DNA of 64,000 nt. Origin: Euryarchaeota archaeon UBA462. GTDB lineage: Archaea; Thermoplasmatota; Poseidoniia; Poseidoniales; Thalassarchaeaceae. Each line of letters starts with the position of its first letter. Within the stretch, counting starts at the first letter, position 1. Under the pieces are notes generated by a model. It searched no databases and was not told the origin of the DNA. It was given only the letters and a program-made list of their open reading frames with translations. Where the stretch lies: positions 1-64,000 of the forward strand of contig DAYD01000016.1 in the NCBI GenBank assembly GCA_002506755.1, in the 5' to 3' direction. The position numbers and the translations under genes are program-made. Positions 8,675-17,223 of this stretch are shown here, piece by piece.

Positions 8675-9364
8675 ATGGTCAGCTTGGATGATGCCGTGCT
8701 GGCTAGGCTAGAAAAAGGTGGAAAAAGGTACGAGATCCTGGTAGATCCCGATCTTGTTGAAAAATGGAAGGAAAATCAAGATTCGGTATCTTTTCCAGAA
8801 TTACTGGCCACTGAAGAGGTTTGGTCCGACGCGAAATCCGGTGAGAGGCCTACCAGCGAGTCTCTGGAGAACATTTTCGGAACCACCGATGTAATGGAGT
8901 GTGCTAGGAAAATCCTCAGAGAAGGAAGCATACAGTTGACCACTGCTCAAAGGAAGAAGATGGTGGGGGAAAAGAAGCTCCAGATAGTCAATGAGATAGC
9001 CACAACGGCCACAGACCCCAAAACAAAACTACCTCACCCTAGAACAAGGATTGAGAACGCATTGGAAGAAATACGTTTTTCTGTGGATCCGTTCAAGTCG
9101 GTAGAGAGCCAAGTGGAAGACGCCGTCTCATCATTGAGACCTGTTATACCGCTACAGTTCATTACCATCAGATTGGCTTTCAAGGTAGAAGGTAAGGACT
9201 TCGGGGGAGTGAGCAACCTACTCAGGCACTCAATTCAGAAAGAGGAATGGACCCCGGATGGCTCTTGGGTGTGTGTTGTTTCGGTTCCCGGGGGGATGAA
9301 GAACGACATCATCGGAAAGGTAGCTTCAAGATCCCCGAACGTGGAAGTTAAGGAATTGGACTGA
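8675..9364 (+). CDS. SBDS/Sdo1 ribosome maturation protein
   Basis: This 229-residue archaeal SBDS homologue has the expected three domains. The N-terminal FYSH domain includes KGGKRYEILVDPDLV. A helical middle domain follows with LTTAQRKKM and LPHPRTRIENAL. The C-terminal ferredoxin-like part includes PVIPLQFITIRLAFKV. SBDS releases the anti-association factor aIF6 from large ribosomal subunits. It sits directly before rrp4, the conserved archaeal exosome-operon order, and starts at ATG 8675, 22 bases after the preceding stop. Confidence 0.95.
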   Translation: MVSLDDAVLARLEKGGKRYEILVDPDLVEKWKENQDSVSFPELLATEEVWSDAKSGERPTSESLENIFGTTDVMECARKILREGSIQLTTAQRKKMVGEKKLQIVNEIATTATDPKTKLPHPRTRIENALEEIRFSVDPFKSVESQVEDAVSSLRPVIPLQFITIRLAFKVEGKDFGGVSNLLRHSIQKEEWTPDGSWVCVVSVPGGMKNDIIGKVASRSPNVEVKELD

Positions 9365-9393
9365 TCATTAGCCAATATACTACGTCAACGGTT

Positions 9394-10092
9394 ATGAATG
9401 GTGGGCCGGTCGCGCGGCCCGATAGTATGACAAAAGGTAAGAGAGCGACAGGGTCGCGAAATCATGGGCGAGCAAGTTTGCTTGTCATTCCTGGGGAGGA
9501 CCTAGGAGATTCAGAAGGAAAAGAACCCGGACATGGAGTCATATCCACGGGTGGTAGATTGAAAGCGGTTAAGAGAGGAATGCTAAGAGATGGCGGCGGA
9601 GCAATATCAGTAGAGCCAACACACACTACTTACTTCCCAAGGCCGGGAGACTTAGTTATAGGATACATCGAGGGCTGTACGAACAACCTGTGGTTTGTAG
9701 AGCTAGGGGCACCTTTCAACGCCATCCTGCCAATGAGCTTAGGTCCTGGAAAGATCGATTTTGGAGGTACTAGGTCTGTCATGGACATAGGAGATGCAAT
9801 AATCTGCAGGATCCAGGAAGTAGAGGAAACACATTCAAGCGTCGTGACCATGAAAGGAATGGGTCTTCGCAAGATTAGGTCTGGAGTTGTTGAGGAGGTA
9901 GACCCTCACTTGCTCGGAAGGCTAATTGGAAAGGGCGGGGAATCACTGAGAAGGATGAAAGAGGATACAGCATGCCGAATAGTAGTGGCAGACAACGGCA
10001 GGATGTGGATTGACGGAGAGCTAGATGGAATCCTGGAAGTAAGGAGAAAGCTCAACGAATTATCATCAATAGCTAAGGGAGGTGGAAACTGA
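9394..10092 (+). CDS. rrp4: Exosome RNA-binding subunit Rrp4
   Basis: This 232-residue protein has an N-terminal beta domain (VIPGEDLG, GHGVISTGG), a central S1 domain (about 75-145; GDLVIGYIEG) and a C-terminal KH domain with LIGKGGESLRRMKEDT. Rrp4 forms the trimeric cap of the archaeal exosome and feeds RNA to the Rrp41-Rrp42 ring. ATG 9394 is used; ATG 9427 would drop an 11-residue N-terminal stretch. Its stop overlaps the rrp41 start (TGATG), so the two are translationally coupled. Confidence 0.95.
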   Translation: MNGGPVARPDSMTKGKRATGSRNHGRASLLVIPGEDLGDSEGKEPGHGVISTGGRLKAVKRGMLRDGGGAISVEPTHTTYFPRPGDLVIGYIEGCTNNLWFVELGAPFNAILPMSLGPGKIDFGGTRSVMDIGDAIICRIQEVEETHSSVVTMKGMGLRKIRSGVVEEVDPHLLGRLIGKGGESLRRMKEDTACRIVVADNGRMWIDGELDGILEVRRKLNELSSIAKGGGN

Positions 10093-10808
10093 TGGGAGGA
10101 TACGGAGACGTCCAGATGATCGATGAAAATGGAATCAGAGTTGATGGCAGGGGTCCCGCAGACATCAGGCCAATCACAATCGAGACAGGCGTGGTGCCTG
10201 TTGCAGATGGTTCCTGTAGGATGACATGGGGGACAAATGAGGCAATAGTAGCCGTTTACGGGCCCATGGAGGCCCACCCCCGGAAGATTCAGAGGCAGGA
10301 CAGAGCAGTTCTTGACGTAGCTTACAACATGGCGCCGTTCTCAACAACCGACAGGATGAGGCCAGGTTTCAACAGAAGGAGCAGGGAAGTAAGCAAAGTC
10401 ACAAAAGATGCCCTAGAAAGCGTCGTAATGTTAGAGCTCTACCCCAGATCGAAAATAAGGATCAATATAGAGATAGTTTCTGCCGAGGCCGGGACAAGGT
10501 GCGTAGGGCTTACCGCAGCGTCTGTAGCTCTCGCTGATGCCGGTATTCCAATGACAGAAATGGTAGTCAGCGTCGCCAGCGGGAAAATAAACGACATAGT
10601 CGTATGCGATCTAAACAAAGAGGAGGACAACTACGGCGAAGCAGATCTGCCAATGGGGATCCTCCCCAATACCGGCGAGTTGGTTTTCCTCCAAATGGAT
10701 GGAGATCTTTCACAAGACGAATTCAAGCAAGCTTGGCAATATAATATGGATGCCTCGAAGGAAATCCACAAAATAATGGTCGACGCACTGAGGGGGAACA
10801 GCTCATGA
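10092..10808 (+). CDS. rrp41: Exosome catalytic subunit Rrp41
   Basis: This 238-residue RNase PH-fold protein begins with the conserved DGRGPADIRPITIETGV segment, then GTNEAIVAVYGPME and a STTDRMRPGFNRRS arginine-rich loop. The C-terminal half has ASVALADAGIPM and an acidic DLNKEEDNYGEADLP region containing the expected catalytic aspartates. It phosphorolytically degrades or tails RNA in the hexameric ring with Rrp42. It overlaps rrp4 by one base and rrp42 by four (ATGA). Confidence 0.96.
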   Translation: MGGYGDVQMIDENGIRVDGRGPADIRPITIETGVVPVADGSCRMTWGTNEAIVAVYGPMEAHPRKIQRQDRAVLDVAYNMAPFSTTDRMRPGFNRRSREVSKVTKDALESVVMLELYPRSKIRINIEIVSAEAGTRCVGLTAASVALADAGIPMTEMVVSVASGKINDIVVCDLNKEEDNYGEADLPMGILPNTGELVFLQMDGDLSQDEFKQAWQYNMDASKEIHKIMVDALRGNSS

Positions 10809-11584
10809 GTATCCCGATCGTTCCCAACCTGCTGAGAGACCACTTATCCGCTCTGGCACATAGTGACGAGAGGATAGATGGTAGAGGGCAGTGGGAGGGA
10901 AGGCTGCTCGAGGTTGAACACTCAATACTCCCGCGAGCAGAGGGATCGGCCAGGGTAAGAATGGGCGACACTATCGTTCTAGCAGGTGTAAAATTCCAAA
11001 TTATGCAACCTTACCCAGATAGGCCAAACCAAGGCGGATTGATGTGCTCGGCCGAGGTTAGGCCCGTAGCTGGTAGGAACTGGGAGGCTGGACCGCCGAG
11101 CCCCGAATCCATTGAACTTGGTAGAGTAGTGGACAGAGGAATCAGGGAGTCCGGTTGTATCGATGTTGACTCTCTTTGCATAATTCCCGGTGAGAAGGCA
11201 TGGCAAGTAATTTTGGATTTGTTTGCAGTATCAGACGATGGCAACCTATTCGATGCATTTGCTCTGGCAGGAATTGTAGCCCTTCGTAATGCTACTGTTC
11301 CTGCTGAAAGGTTTGAGGTCGGGGATGATTACCCTCTTGGAGTTTCAAAATCCCCAATAATGTGTTCATACCACAAGGTTGGTGGCCGCTTTGTCTACGA
11401 CGCTGACTCAAGGGAGGAATTGGGTGGTGACGAGAGAATTCACATAACTTTGGGAGACGATGACAATGTGCACTCTCTTCAGAAGGGTCTAAAGGGGATT
11501 TTCACGACGGATGAATTCCAAGAAATAATGGATAATGCCAGGAAAAGGACCAAAGAAATCAGAGAAGTTATGGATTCATTGTAG
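10805..11584 (+). CDS. rrp42: Exosome ring subunit Rrp42
   Basis: This 259-residue RNase PH-fold protein has DERIDGRGQWEGRLLEVE, SARVRMGDTIVLAGVKF and DLFAVSDDGNLFDAFALAG. Rrp42 is the inactive partner that pairs with Rrp41 in the exosome hexamer and helps bind RNA. Length and position (rrp4-rrp41-rrp42-rpl37ae) are the standard archaeal arrangement. The start is the ATG at 10805, overlapping the rrp41 stop. Confidence 0.95.
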   Translation: MSIPIVPNLLRDHLSALAHSDERIDGRGQWEGRLLEVEHSILPRAEGSARVRMGDTIVLAGVKFQIMQPYPDRPNQGGLMCSAEVRPVAGRNWEAGPPSPESIELGRVVDRGIRESGCIDVDSLCIIPGEKAWQVILDLFAVSDDGNLFDAFALAGIVALRNATVPAERFEVGDDYPLGVSKSPIMCSYHKVGGRFVYDADSREELGGDERIHITLGDDDNVHSLQKGLKGIFTTDEFQEIMDNARKRTKEIREVMDSL

Positions 11585-11592
11585 GTGGAAAT

Positions 11593-11961
11593 ATGGCAAA
11601 AAGGACTCAGAAAGCTGGAGCCACAGCCCGGTTTGGGCCAAGGTATGGTGTTAGTGTTAGGCGCAGAGCAGGTTCTGCGATGGCTAAGAAATCAAGATGG
11701 TACACTTGCCCCAAATGTCATTATGTAAAGGTAAGAAGGAAAGCAGCTGGAATTTGGGACTGTAAGAAGTGCGACTACACATTCTCCGGAGGCGTTTGGG
11801 AACCCTACACCAGGGCAAGCGATGCTAACAGAAGAATTGTTAGAAGGTCAATGGAAGGCGCCACTGCCACTGACATGGCAGTAATTGCGCAACAGGCTGC
11901 ACTAGATTACGAGAAAAAGCTTAGCGAGAGAGACTCAGATGAAGGATCAGAAGAGGAATAA
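11593..11961 (+). CDS. rpl37ae: Large-subunit ribosomal protein L37Ae (eL43) with C-terminal extension
   Basis: This 122-residue protein has FGPRYGVSVRR, then a zinc ribbon formed by CPKCHYVKVRR and CKKC, and GGVWEPYT, all diagnostic of L37Ae. The family is usually about 70-95 residues. Here about 45 extra residues follow the ribbon and end in an acidic tail (SERDSDEGSEEE). It is eight bases after rrp42 in the exosome operon. The next archaeal operon member, RNA polymerase subunit Rpo12, is not found after it. Confidence 0.93.
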   Translation: MAKRTQKAGATARFGPRYGVSVRRRAGSAMAKKSRWYTCPKCHYVKVRRKAAGIWDCKKCDYTFSGGVWEPYTRASDANRRIVRRSMEGATATDMAVIAQQAALDYEKKLSERDSDEGSEEE

Positions 11962-12175
11962 CTCTGTCGGACTTACTCTTTTGCTAGAGCATAGCGAACC
12001 TGGTGCACTCTCGTCTGGTCTAATTACGGAGGCAGACTTTTCATATTCCGATGATGAGATCTCGATTTCACTGAAATCTGATTCATTCACTGATCTGAGA
12101 GCGAGATGGAATTCAGTTATGAGAGGTTTAATTGCCTCGGAGCAATCCATAGATGCCACAAGAGGGGGGGATTAG
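11939..12175 (+). CDS. KEOPS subunit Pcc1-like protein
   Basis: This 78-residue protein overlaps the end of L37Ae by 23 bases in another frame. The C-terminal helix motif LRARWNSVMRGLIASEQSI matches the archaeal Pcc1/CTAG pattern (LRA-x-x-NS-x-x-R). The gene lies exactly where Pcc1 lies in many archaea, between rpl37ae and prefoldin beta. Pcc1 is the dimerising subunit of the KEOPS complex, which makes t6A in tRNA. The similarity is short, so operon position carries much of the weight. Confidence 0.7.
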   Translation: MKDQKRNNSVGLTLLLEHSEPGALSSGLITEADFSYSDDEISISLKSDSFTDLRARWNSVMRGLIASEQSIDATRGGD

Positions 12176-12497
12176 GATTAGCGAAAAGGTCTCTGCAGAG
12201 GATATTCAGTCCTTGGCCCGAGAGCTACAGCTGATCCGTAATCAAATCCAAACCGTGTCATCGCAGGTGTCTGAATACTCGATTACGATAGAGGCTCTAT
12301 CTACACAAGACCCTAACAGGCCAGTATTCCGATCATTGGGAAACCTACTCCTTGAAGTGGAGGATAGAGAAACGCTAGAATCCGAAATCTCCCAAGCGAA
12401 GGAAGCATTGGATGAGCACCTGATGAGGCTTATAGAGAGGGAGGAAAGCCTCAGGGAACAGTACGAGACAAAGGCTAGCCAGTTTGAAAGGGGGTAA
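12153..12497 (+). CDS. pfdB: Prefoldin beta subunit
   Basis: This 114-residue protein is mostly two long helices with coiled-coil heptads (residues about 12-45 and 75-110) around a short beta region containing RPVFRSLGNLLLEVED. That matches the archaeal prefoldin beta layout and length. Prefoldin is a hexameric chaperone (two alpha, four beta) that holds unfolded proteins for the thermosome. It overlaps pcc1 by 23 bases and follows the conserved archaeal gene order. Confidence 0.85.
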   Translation: MPQEGGIRISEKVSAEDIQSLARELQLIRNQIQTVSSQVSEYSITIEALSTQDPNRPVFRSLGNLLLEVEDRETLESEISQAKEALDEHLMRLIEREESLREQYETKASQFERG

Positions 12498-12501
12498 TTC
12501 C

Positions 12502-13332
12502 TTGGTCGCATCTGAAACGACCTCGGAACGCATAGCGGCTGACTCCATTCTGTTCAAGAGCCTGCTTTCTGAAGGAAAATATGAGCAAGCTGTCGAAATA
12601 AGTGAGTCAATACTCCACCAATCCAGAAATCTCAAGGATAGGCATTATGAAACAGAAGCTTGGATTAGAATGGAAAGGGCTCTCCTCGGAATTATTGGAT
12701 CGGAGGATGTTGGCATAGAACTTAGGTGGTGTGTCGATAGGTTCTCATCGATATCTTCCGGCTCTGCCTTACATGGGCTTGCGCTCCTAAACCTCGCTTC
12801 TTGGCATATCAACAACCAGGAGCATATGATGGCCCTAGTAACACTCTCTGACATTACGGCCTCCGCCGGACATCCGAATGACATAATTGGCCTTTCCCGT
12901 CTAGAATCCGGGCGCATACTAATTGAAATTGGGGATCTGCAGCCAGCAATGCGACATCTTTGGATAGCAATGAAAAGACTCTCATCAGAGAACATGGGGC
13001 CAGAGGCTATTGTCTGTGCAATGGAGTGGTTGGACATCGCCCTGGATAACGTAGACGAATCTACTCCACGAATGGAAGAGAGAATATCCAACGCTAAACC
13101 AAGGGAAAATCCGGGGATGTCTTCCTCACCCTCTAACCCCGAGGATATTAAGGAGGTTGTTGAATTCCTCCTTAAGTCCTCATCAGATGACCTTTCCGGA
13201 CCTACACGGGATGATCTTGGGCTCGTACTAGATGCTAGCGATCTTATTGGGGAAAAATCCTGGAGAGAAGCACTTCACTCCAGATTGGGGGAAATTCAGG
13301 ATCCAAGGCTAATCGAGGCACTCCAGTCGTGA
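12502..13332 (+). CDS. Helical TPR-like repeat protein
   Basis: This is about 276 residues from TTG 12502, chosen because GGGGGT lies just upstream. An in-frame TTG at 12484 would overlap prefoldin. The sequence is helix-rich with TPR-like units (LLSEGKYEQAVEISESILHQ, IEIGDLQPAMRHLWIAMKRL) and a Ser-rich linker at about residue 200. It closes the exosome-prefoldin run and may be cotranscribed. Its 3' end overlaps the convergent Nudix gene by 37 bases. No specific function is recognised. Confidence 0.7.
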   Translation: MVASETTSERIAADSILFKSLLSEGKYEQAVEISESILHQSRNLKDRHYETEAWIRMERALLGIIGSEDVGIELRWCVDRFSSISSGSALHGLALLNLASWHINNQEHMMALVTLSDITASAGHPNDIIGLSRLESGRILIEIGDLQPAMRHLWIAMKRLSSENMGPEAIVCAMEWLDIALDNVDESTPRMEERISNAKPRENPGMSSSPSNPEDIKEVVEFLLKSSSDDLSGPTRDDLGLVLDASDLIGEKSWREALHSRLGEIQDPRLIEALQS

Positions 13333-13703
13333 GACCTTAATCTCTCTATTTCTTCTGCGCCCCATGCCGTCTCCTCTGGTGGTACAAGGCACCACCCAAC
13401 CTCCCCTATTGAGGGATCATTAGACTCCCATGGGTCGGGAATGGCTTCTGTCTGGACCTCTACAAAGACCACTGATCCACCGTCAATTAGATCGTTATCT
13501 ATCGCTTTTGCAATGCCTAGCTTCCCCGTTTCTTCGAATAGTTCTCTGAGAGCTGCCTCGTCAACAGCCTCTCCTTTCCTAATGGCGCCTCCTGGCAGCT
13601 CCCAACCCCTCTCAACATGCCGCACCATTAGCCACGCATCCATGTCTCCGAATGCAGGGATTGCCCATACAATTACAAATTCTCTCTCAGACATCCAATT
13701 CAC
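13296..13703 (-). CDS. Nudix hydrolase
   Basis: This is about 135 residues; an ATG at 13694 is an alternative start. The Nudix box is intact: GGAIRKGEAVDEAALRELFE followed by ETG, matching G-x5-E-x7-R-E-x2-E-E-x-G. Nudix enzymes cleave nucleoside diphosphates linked to another moiety. The substrate is not predictable here. The 5' end overlaps the upstream TPR gene by about 17 bases, and the 3' end overlaps the convergent helical-repeat gene by 37 bases. Confidence 0.85.
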   Translation of the reverse strand: MNWMSEREFVIVWAIPAFGDMDAWLMVRHVERGWELPGGAIRKGEAVDEAALRELFEETGKLGIAKAIDNDLIDGGSVVFVEVQTEAIPDPWESNDPSIGEVGWCLVPPEETAWGAEEIERLRSHDWSASISLGS

Positions 13704-14658
13704 CTATCAATTCCTCAACCAGATCGGAAACGCTTTCATCTCCCTCTGCCATCATCCTTCTAGCTATGAAAAATGCCTCTACCACATGACCCGAATTCCT
13801 CAATTCTAATATTTTTCCGAGAAGGCCCTCATCGTCTTCAGGATAAGGCTCGTCATCCTTTTGGATTTTTGATGACATCCTACGAAGCTTATCTTGGAAA
13901 TCTGCCTTATCCTGTATCGGGGGTTCCTTCCAAGGAGTCCCTTCATTTCTATCAAACTTATCAGACATCCTTTGTTTGAACCTGTCCCTTGATGTAGAAT
14001 CTGGATAGACCGTTTGTGATTGATCATAACAAAGCCAAGCTTCATCAAAATCCCCCCTCTTTTCGTGCATTCTGCCCAATTCGTCCCAGGCCTCATGGTT
14101 ATTCGGTCTGTGAGCTAATAGGTGTCTGGACAAATCGAGGAATAAATCTTCATAACCCCCTCTTCTCACTCTTTCAAGTCTTCTGGAGAACAAAATGTTT
14201 GCTCTTTGATCCGAAACGTCGAGACTTCTCAACCGGTCTGCAAACTCATTCAAACCAATCTTTCCATCCTCGATTTTACTCCACCAAGTATCAGGATCTA
14301 ATGGATCCTCGGAAATCGCTGCAAGTAGTAGGTCTTCGTAAGAATCTAGGATCTCCACTCTGTCCAACTGGACCATCAATTCCGGATCCCTTCCAAGTAC
14401 AGAAAATAGATCTTCCAAAACTGCCCTAGACCCTTCGTAATCCTTCGCAATTAATTTGGATTTGATCAATACCTTCCAATTGTCCTCATTTGTGAAATCG
14501 TACAATACGCTCTGTCTGGCACTTTGCTCGCCCCAGGCCAGATTTCTAGGATCATTTTCTGCGATCCTAAGAAACTTCTCGGCTTGGCTCCTGTATCGAT
14601 TCCCCAAGCTCCTCCTAGGGTGTTGCAGTGATTTGGATAGGCTGGTCTCGTCAGGCAT
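13687..14658 (-). CDS. TPR-repeat protein
   Basis: This 323-residue helical protein has TPR consensus elements, clearest in HEAWDELGRMHEKRGDFDEA followed by WLCYDQSQTVYPDS. Earlier units are more divergent (EDNWKVLIKSKLIAKDYEGS). The C-terminal 90 residues are charged and may be a separate helical domain. It lies between the UbiD-family gene and the Nudix gene on the same strand, so the three may form an operon. The partner protein is unknown. Confidence 0.75.
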   Translation of the reverse strand: MPDETSLSKSLQHPRRSLGNRYRSQAEKFLRIAENDPRNLAWGEQSARQSVLYDFTNEDNWKVLIKSKLIAKDYEGSRAVLEDLFSVLGRDPELMVQLDRVEILDSYEDLLLAAISEDPLDPDTWWSKIEDGKIGLNEFADRLRSLDVSDQRANILFSRRLERVRRGGYEDLFLDLSRHLLAHRPNNHEAWDELGRMHEKRGDFDEAWLCYDQSQTVYPDSTSRDRFKQRMSDKFDRNEGTPWKEPPIQDKADFQDKLRRMSSKIQKDDEPYPEDDEGLLGKILELRNSGHVVEAFFIARRMMAEGDESVSDLVEELIGELDV

Positions 14659-14667
14659 ATTGATTTC

Positions 14668-16032
14668 TCACAGAACCGACTCATAGGGGGATCTGTCGAT
14701 TCCAGGGTCAATTGTAGCATCCATCCCTATTTTACTGGTCTTACCATCTTTGGACCTGCTAGGGTCTAGGCTTGATCCTTTTTGATCCGAGAGGATTATG
14801 GTGTCCGTATCTGGCTGCCATCTAGTCATCAAGGCCCACTCAACTCTCGAGTGGTCTGCAACGTCTATGTCCTCATCAACCACAATTACTTGCTTCATCG
14901 ACTTGTGCCCATCCAAAGCAGCTTTGATTGCGATCCTCCCATCCCCGACTTCCTTGGGTATAATTTGGACCACCGATGACAACCAACCGCTTCCTCCCTC
15001 CGTCAGGTATACGTCAGTGCACTCAACAACTTCTGAGACTGCTGACTTTATTGTTGGGGCTCTGGGCATGCCCATCAAAGTCATGTGCTCAACTCCCGCT
15101 GGGATTAATGCATGAAATATGGGGGAATCTCTGTGATGGATAGCGTCGTACTCAATCACTGGTTCGAGCCTAATGTCATCAACTGTGCCTGTGATGTCGA
15201 CATATGGGCCCTCCTCATCGGTATTTTGAGTAATCCTAGCCTCCATTACGTATTCCGAGTCAGCCGGCGCCATTACTCCATTTGATAGTTCGAACACCCT
15301 CAATTCCGAACCATACAGCCTTTCATGTAAGGCAGAGGCAACTTTGAGCTCATCCAATGGATGATCAAATGACATTGCTCCTGCAAGTAGTACCACTGGA
15401 TCCGGCCCATTCACAACTGCAATATTCACCTCATCACCAGAGCCCTTTGCGGTCTCAAACATAGTCCTCAGATGGCGCGGAACTAGTCTAACGCTTGTCG
15501 TGTTGGCGCTCCTTATTAGCTGCCTGTGGAAAGAGGTATTCCTCAAACCACCATATTGAGCGATAATTATTGAGGAAGATTGGTATCTGCCACCATCTTC
15601 AGGATAGTGCCACGGTACTGGTATATTCCTTATGTCCAGATCTTCCATTGTGTTATCCATTACAGGCGCCTCAGAAGACTCTACAACCACTGGCTCGGAA
15701 GGATTCTCCATAGCCCAAGCCAAAATATCAATCAGCTCACCCGGGCTAACATGAAAGTACTCGCAAAGCCTGCTCCTTGTGAGGATATTTATCGCTATTC
15801 CATGGCCGGGTGCTTCCTTTACTCGATTGAATACCATGGGGCGGTTAGAATTAGCAGATGACATTTCCCGAACTTGAAAATTAACACTCACTTCCTCATC
15901 TGAAACGTCGCTTCCAACGATGAAATCCCTGAATCCCATGCTAAGGTGAGCCCGCCCAAGCCGCTTCAATGTTGGCTCATTATTTACCTTCATCAGCCTA
16001 AACTCTCTGAGTATCCTTCCCGTCAGTCTCAT
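14668..16032 (-). CDS. UbiD-family decarboxylase, probably anhydromevalonate phosphate decarboxylase
   Basis: This 454-residue protein starts at ATG 16032 (MRLTGRILREF). A longer in-frame extension runs antisense through rpsL and was rejected. UbiD-family features include PGHGIAINILTRSRLCEYF near residue 85, RNIPVPWHYPEDGGRY and LIPAGVEHMTLMGMPRAP in the second half. UbiD enzymes use prenylated FMN. In archaea a UbiD homologue decarboxylates trans-anhydromevalonate 5-phosphate to isopentenyl phosphate in the modified mevalonate pathway. IPK, which uses that product, is encoded 5 kb away, supporting this role. Family membership is firm; the substrate is inferred from lineage and neighbourhood. 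Confidence 0.85.
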   Translation of the reverse strand: MRLTGRILREFRLMKVNNEPTLKRLGRAHLSMGFRDFIVGSDVSDEEVSVNFQVREMSSANSNRPMVFNRVKEAPGHGIAINILTRSRLCEYFHVSPGELIDILAWAMENPSEPVVVESSEAPVMDNTMEDLDIRNIPVPWHYPEDGGRYQSSSIIIAQYGGLRNTSFHRQLIRSANTTSVRLVPRHLRTMFETAKGSGDEVNIAVVNGPDPVVLLAGAMSFDHPLDELKVASALHERLYGSELRVFELSNGVMAPADSEYVMEARITQNTDEEGPYVDITGTVDDIRLEPVIEYDAIHHRDSPIFHALIPAGVEHMTLMGMPRAPTIKSAVSEVVECTDVYLTEGGSGWLSSVVQIIPKEVGDGRIAIKAALDGHKSMKQVIVVDEDIDVADHSRVEWALMTRWQPDTDTIILSDQKGSSLDPSRSKDGKTSKIGMDATIDPGIDRSPYESVL

Positions 16033-16075
16033 AAACGAATGGCATTTCGACGGGCCGTCATTTTGAGGTATATGC

Positions 16076-16516
16076 TTGGGTCGAGGGCTTTTTTCTGGTT
16101 CTAAGATGAAGTCTGATCGAAAGAGGTACCGTTGGAAAGAGAGACAATTCAGGAACAGGCAGGCCAAAAGAAAAGGAGGTGGTGTGCTAAAGCACGATCC
16201 ACTGAGAGGAAGCCCACAAGCTAAGGGAATTGTGATAGAAAAGGTCGGCTTCGAGGCCAAACAACCCAACTCAGCAATAAGAAAGGCCGTAAAAATAAGC
16301 CTGATTAGGACTGGTAACAGGCTTACTGCATTCGCCCCCGGAGATGGGGCAATTTCATTCATAGATGAACACGATGAGGTTATGGTCGAAGGCATAGGGG
16401 GAAGCAAGGGAAGATCATATGGCGATCTTCCGGGTGTCAGGTACAAGGTAATCAAAGTAAACGGCGTTTCACTCGACGAGATGGTCAGGGGCAGAAAGGA
16501 AAAGCCAGTCAGATAG
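16076..16516 (+). CDS. rps12: Small-subunit ribosomal protein S12 (uS12)
   Basis: This 146-residue archaeal uS12 begins MGRGLFSGSKMKSDRKRYRW, the usual archaeal N-terminus, so TTG 16076 is preferred. GAGGT lies seven bases upstream. The conserved decoding-loop region is present (KVGFEAKQPNSAIRKAVKI). It is divergent from the UbiD-family gene with only 43 bases between starts. It heads the rpsL-rpsG-fusA run and helps maintain decoding accuracy in the 30S subunit. Confidence 0.96.
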   Translation: MGRGLFSGSKMKSDRKRYRWKERQFRNRQAKRKGGGVLKHDPLRGSPQAKGIVIEKVGFEAKQPNSAIRKAVKISLIRTGNRLTAFAPGDGAISFIDEHDEVMVEGIGGSKGRSYGDLPGVRYKVIKVNGVSLDEMVRGRKEKPVR

Positions 16517-16524
16517 GTGAGAAA

Positions 16525-17130
16525 ATGGAAGAATCTAGTGAGGTTTCCGAGGCACCCATAGCAGGGATAGGGACGATGGTGTTCGGTAAGTGGGATGCCA
16601 GCGAGGTTGTTTGCAGCGACCCGGGTATTTCCAGATACGTCAATCTAAGGATGATCGGGGCACCACATACAGGAGGGAGGCACGCAAACGCTTGGTTTGG
16701 TAAGCAAGACCTCTCAGTCACAGAGAGATTCATCAACAATCTAATGCGATCAGGCAAGTATAGCGGGAAGAAGCAATACTGCGCCAAGTCTCTGGAGGAG
16801 GCGTTTGACAGGATAAATTCCAGGACTGGGGAGAATCCATTGCAGAAGTTCATTGATGCAATCGCAGAAGCTGCTCCTTGTGAGGAGACAACACGAGTTA
16901 GAATTGGAGCAGTTAGTCAGCCAAAGGCCGTTGACTCCTCTCCCAGTAGAAGGCTGGACATAGCCCTCAGGAACCTCGCAATTGGTGCTGCTTCCGCCAC
17001 AATGAAGAGCAAGAAATCCCTTACCGACGGGATAATTTCCGAGATTTCCAAAGCGGCAGAGGGTGATGTCAACTCGTTCGCAGTAGGCAAGAGGCACGAA
17101 GTTGAGAGAATAGCTGCCTCGGCTCGATGA
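16525..17130 (+). CDS. rps7: Small-subunit ribosomal protein S7 (uS7)
   Basis: This 201-residue protein follows rps12 by eight bases. It includes FINNLMRSGKYSGKKQYC, ENPLQKFIDAIAEAAPCEET and the C-terminal RHEVERIAASAR, all uS7 hallmarks. uS7 nucleates assembly of the 16S rRNA 3' major domain and contacts mRNA at the exit channel. Cotranscription with rps12 and the EF-2 gene is the standard archaeal arrangement. Confidence 0.96.
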   Translation: MEESSEVSEAPIAGIGTMVFGKWDASEVVCSDPGISRYVNLRMIGAPHTGGRHANAWFGKQDLSVTERFINNLMRSGKYSGKKQYCAKSLEEAFDRINSRTGENPLQKFIDAIAEAAPCEETTRVRIGAVSQPKAVDSSPSRRLDIALRNLAIGAASATMKSKKSLTDGIISEISKAAEGDVNSFAVGKRHEVERIAASAR

Positions 17131-17213
17131 TGAAAAGCTACCAATTCTTCGACATTCTTACCAAGATCATTTCAATCGTCTTTATGAACCGTTTTCAGGT
17201 CGGCAAAATATCA

Positions 17214-17220
17214 GGGTGAT
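17214..17220 (+). promoter_or_regulatory. Shine-Dalgarno site of the EF-2 gene
   Basis: GGGTGAT ends three bases before ATG 17224 and can pair with the 3' end of 16S rRNA. The same GGTGAT spacing recurs before the proteasome beta start. It supports these starts and shows that leadered translation is used beside leaderless genes in this genome. Confidence 0.55.
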
Positions 17221-17223
17221 AAT

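Noticed and set aside
16033..16455. In-frame N-terminal extension of the UbiD-family gene
   Set aside because: It runs antisense through the well-conserved rps12 gene and has low-complexity, non-family sequence; ATG 16032 gives the normal protein.
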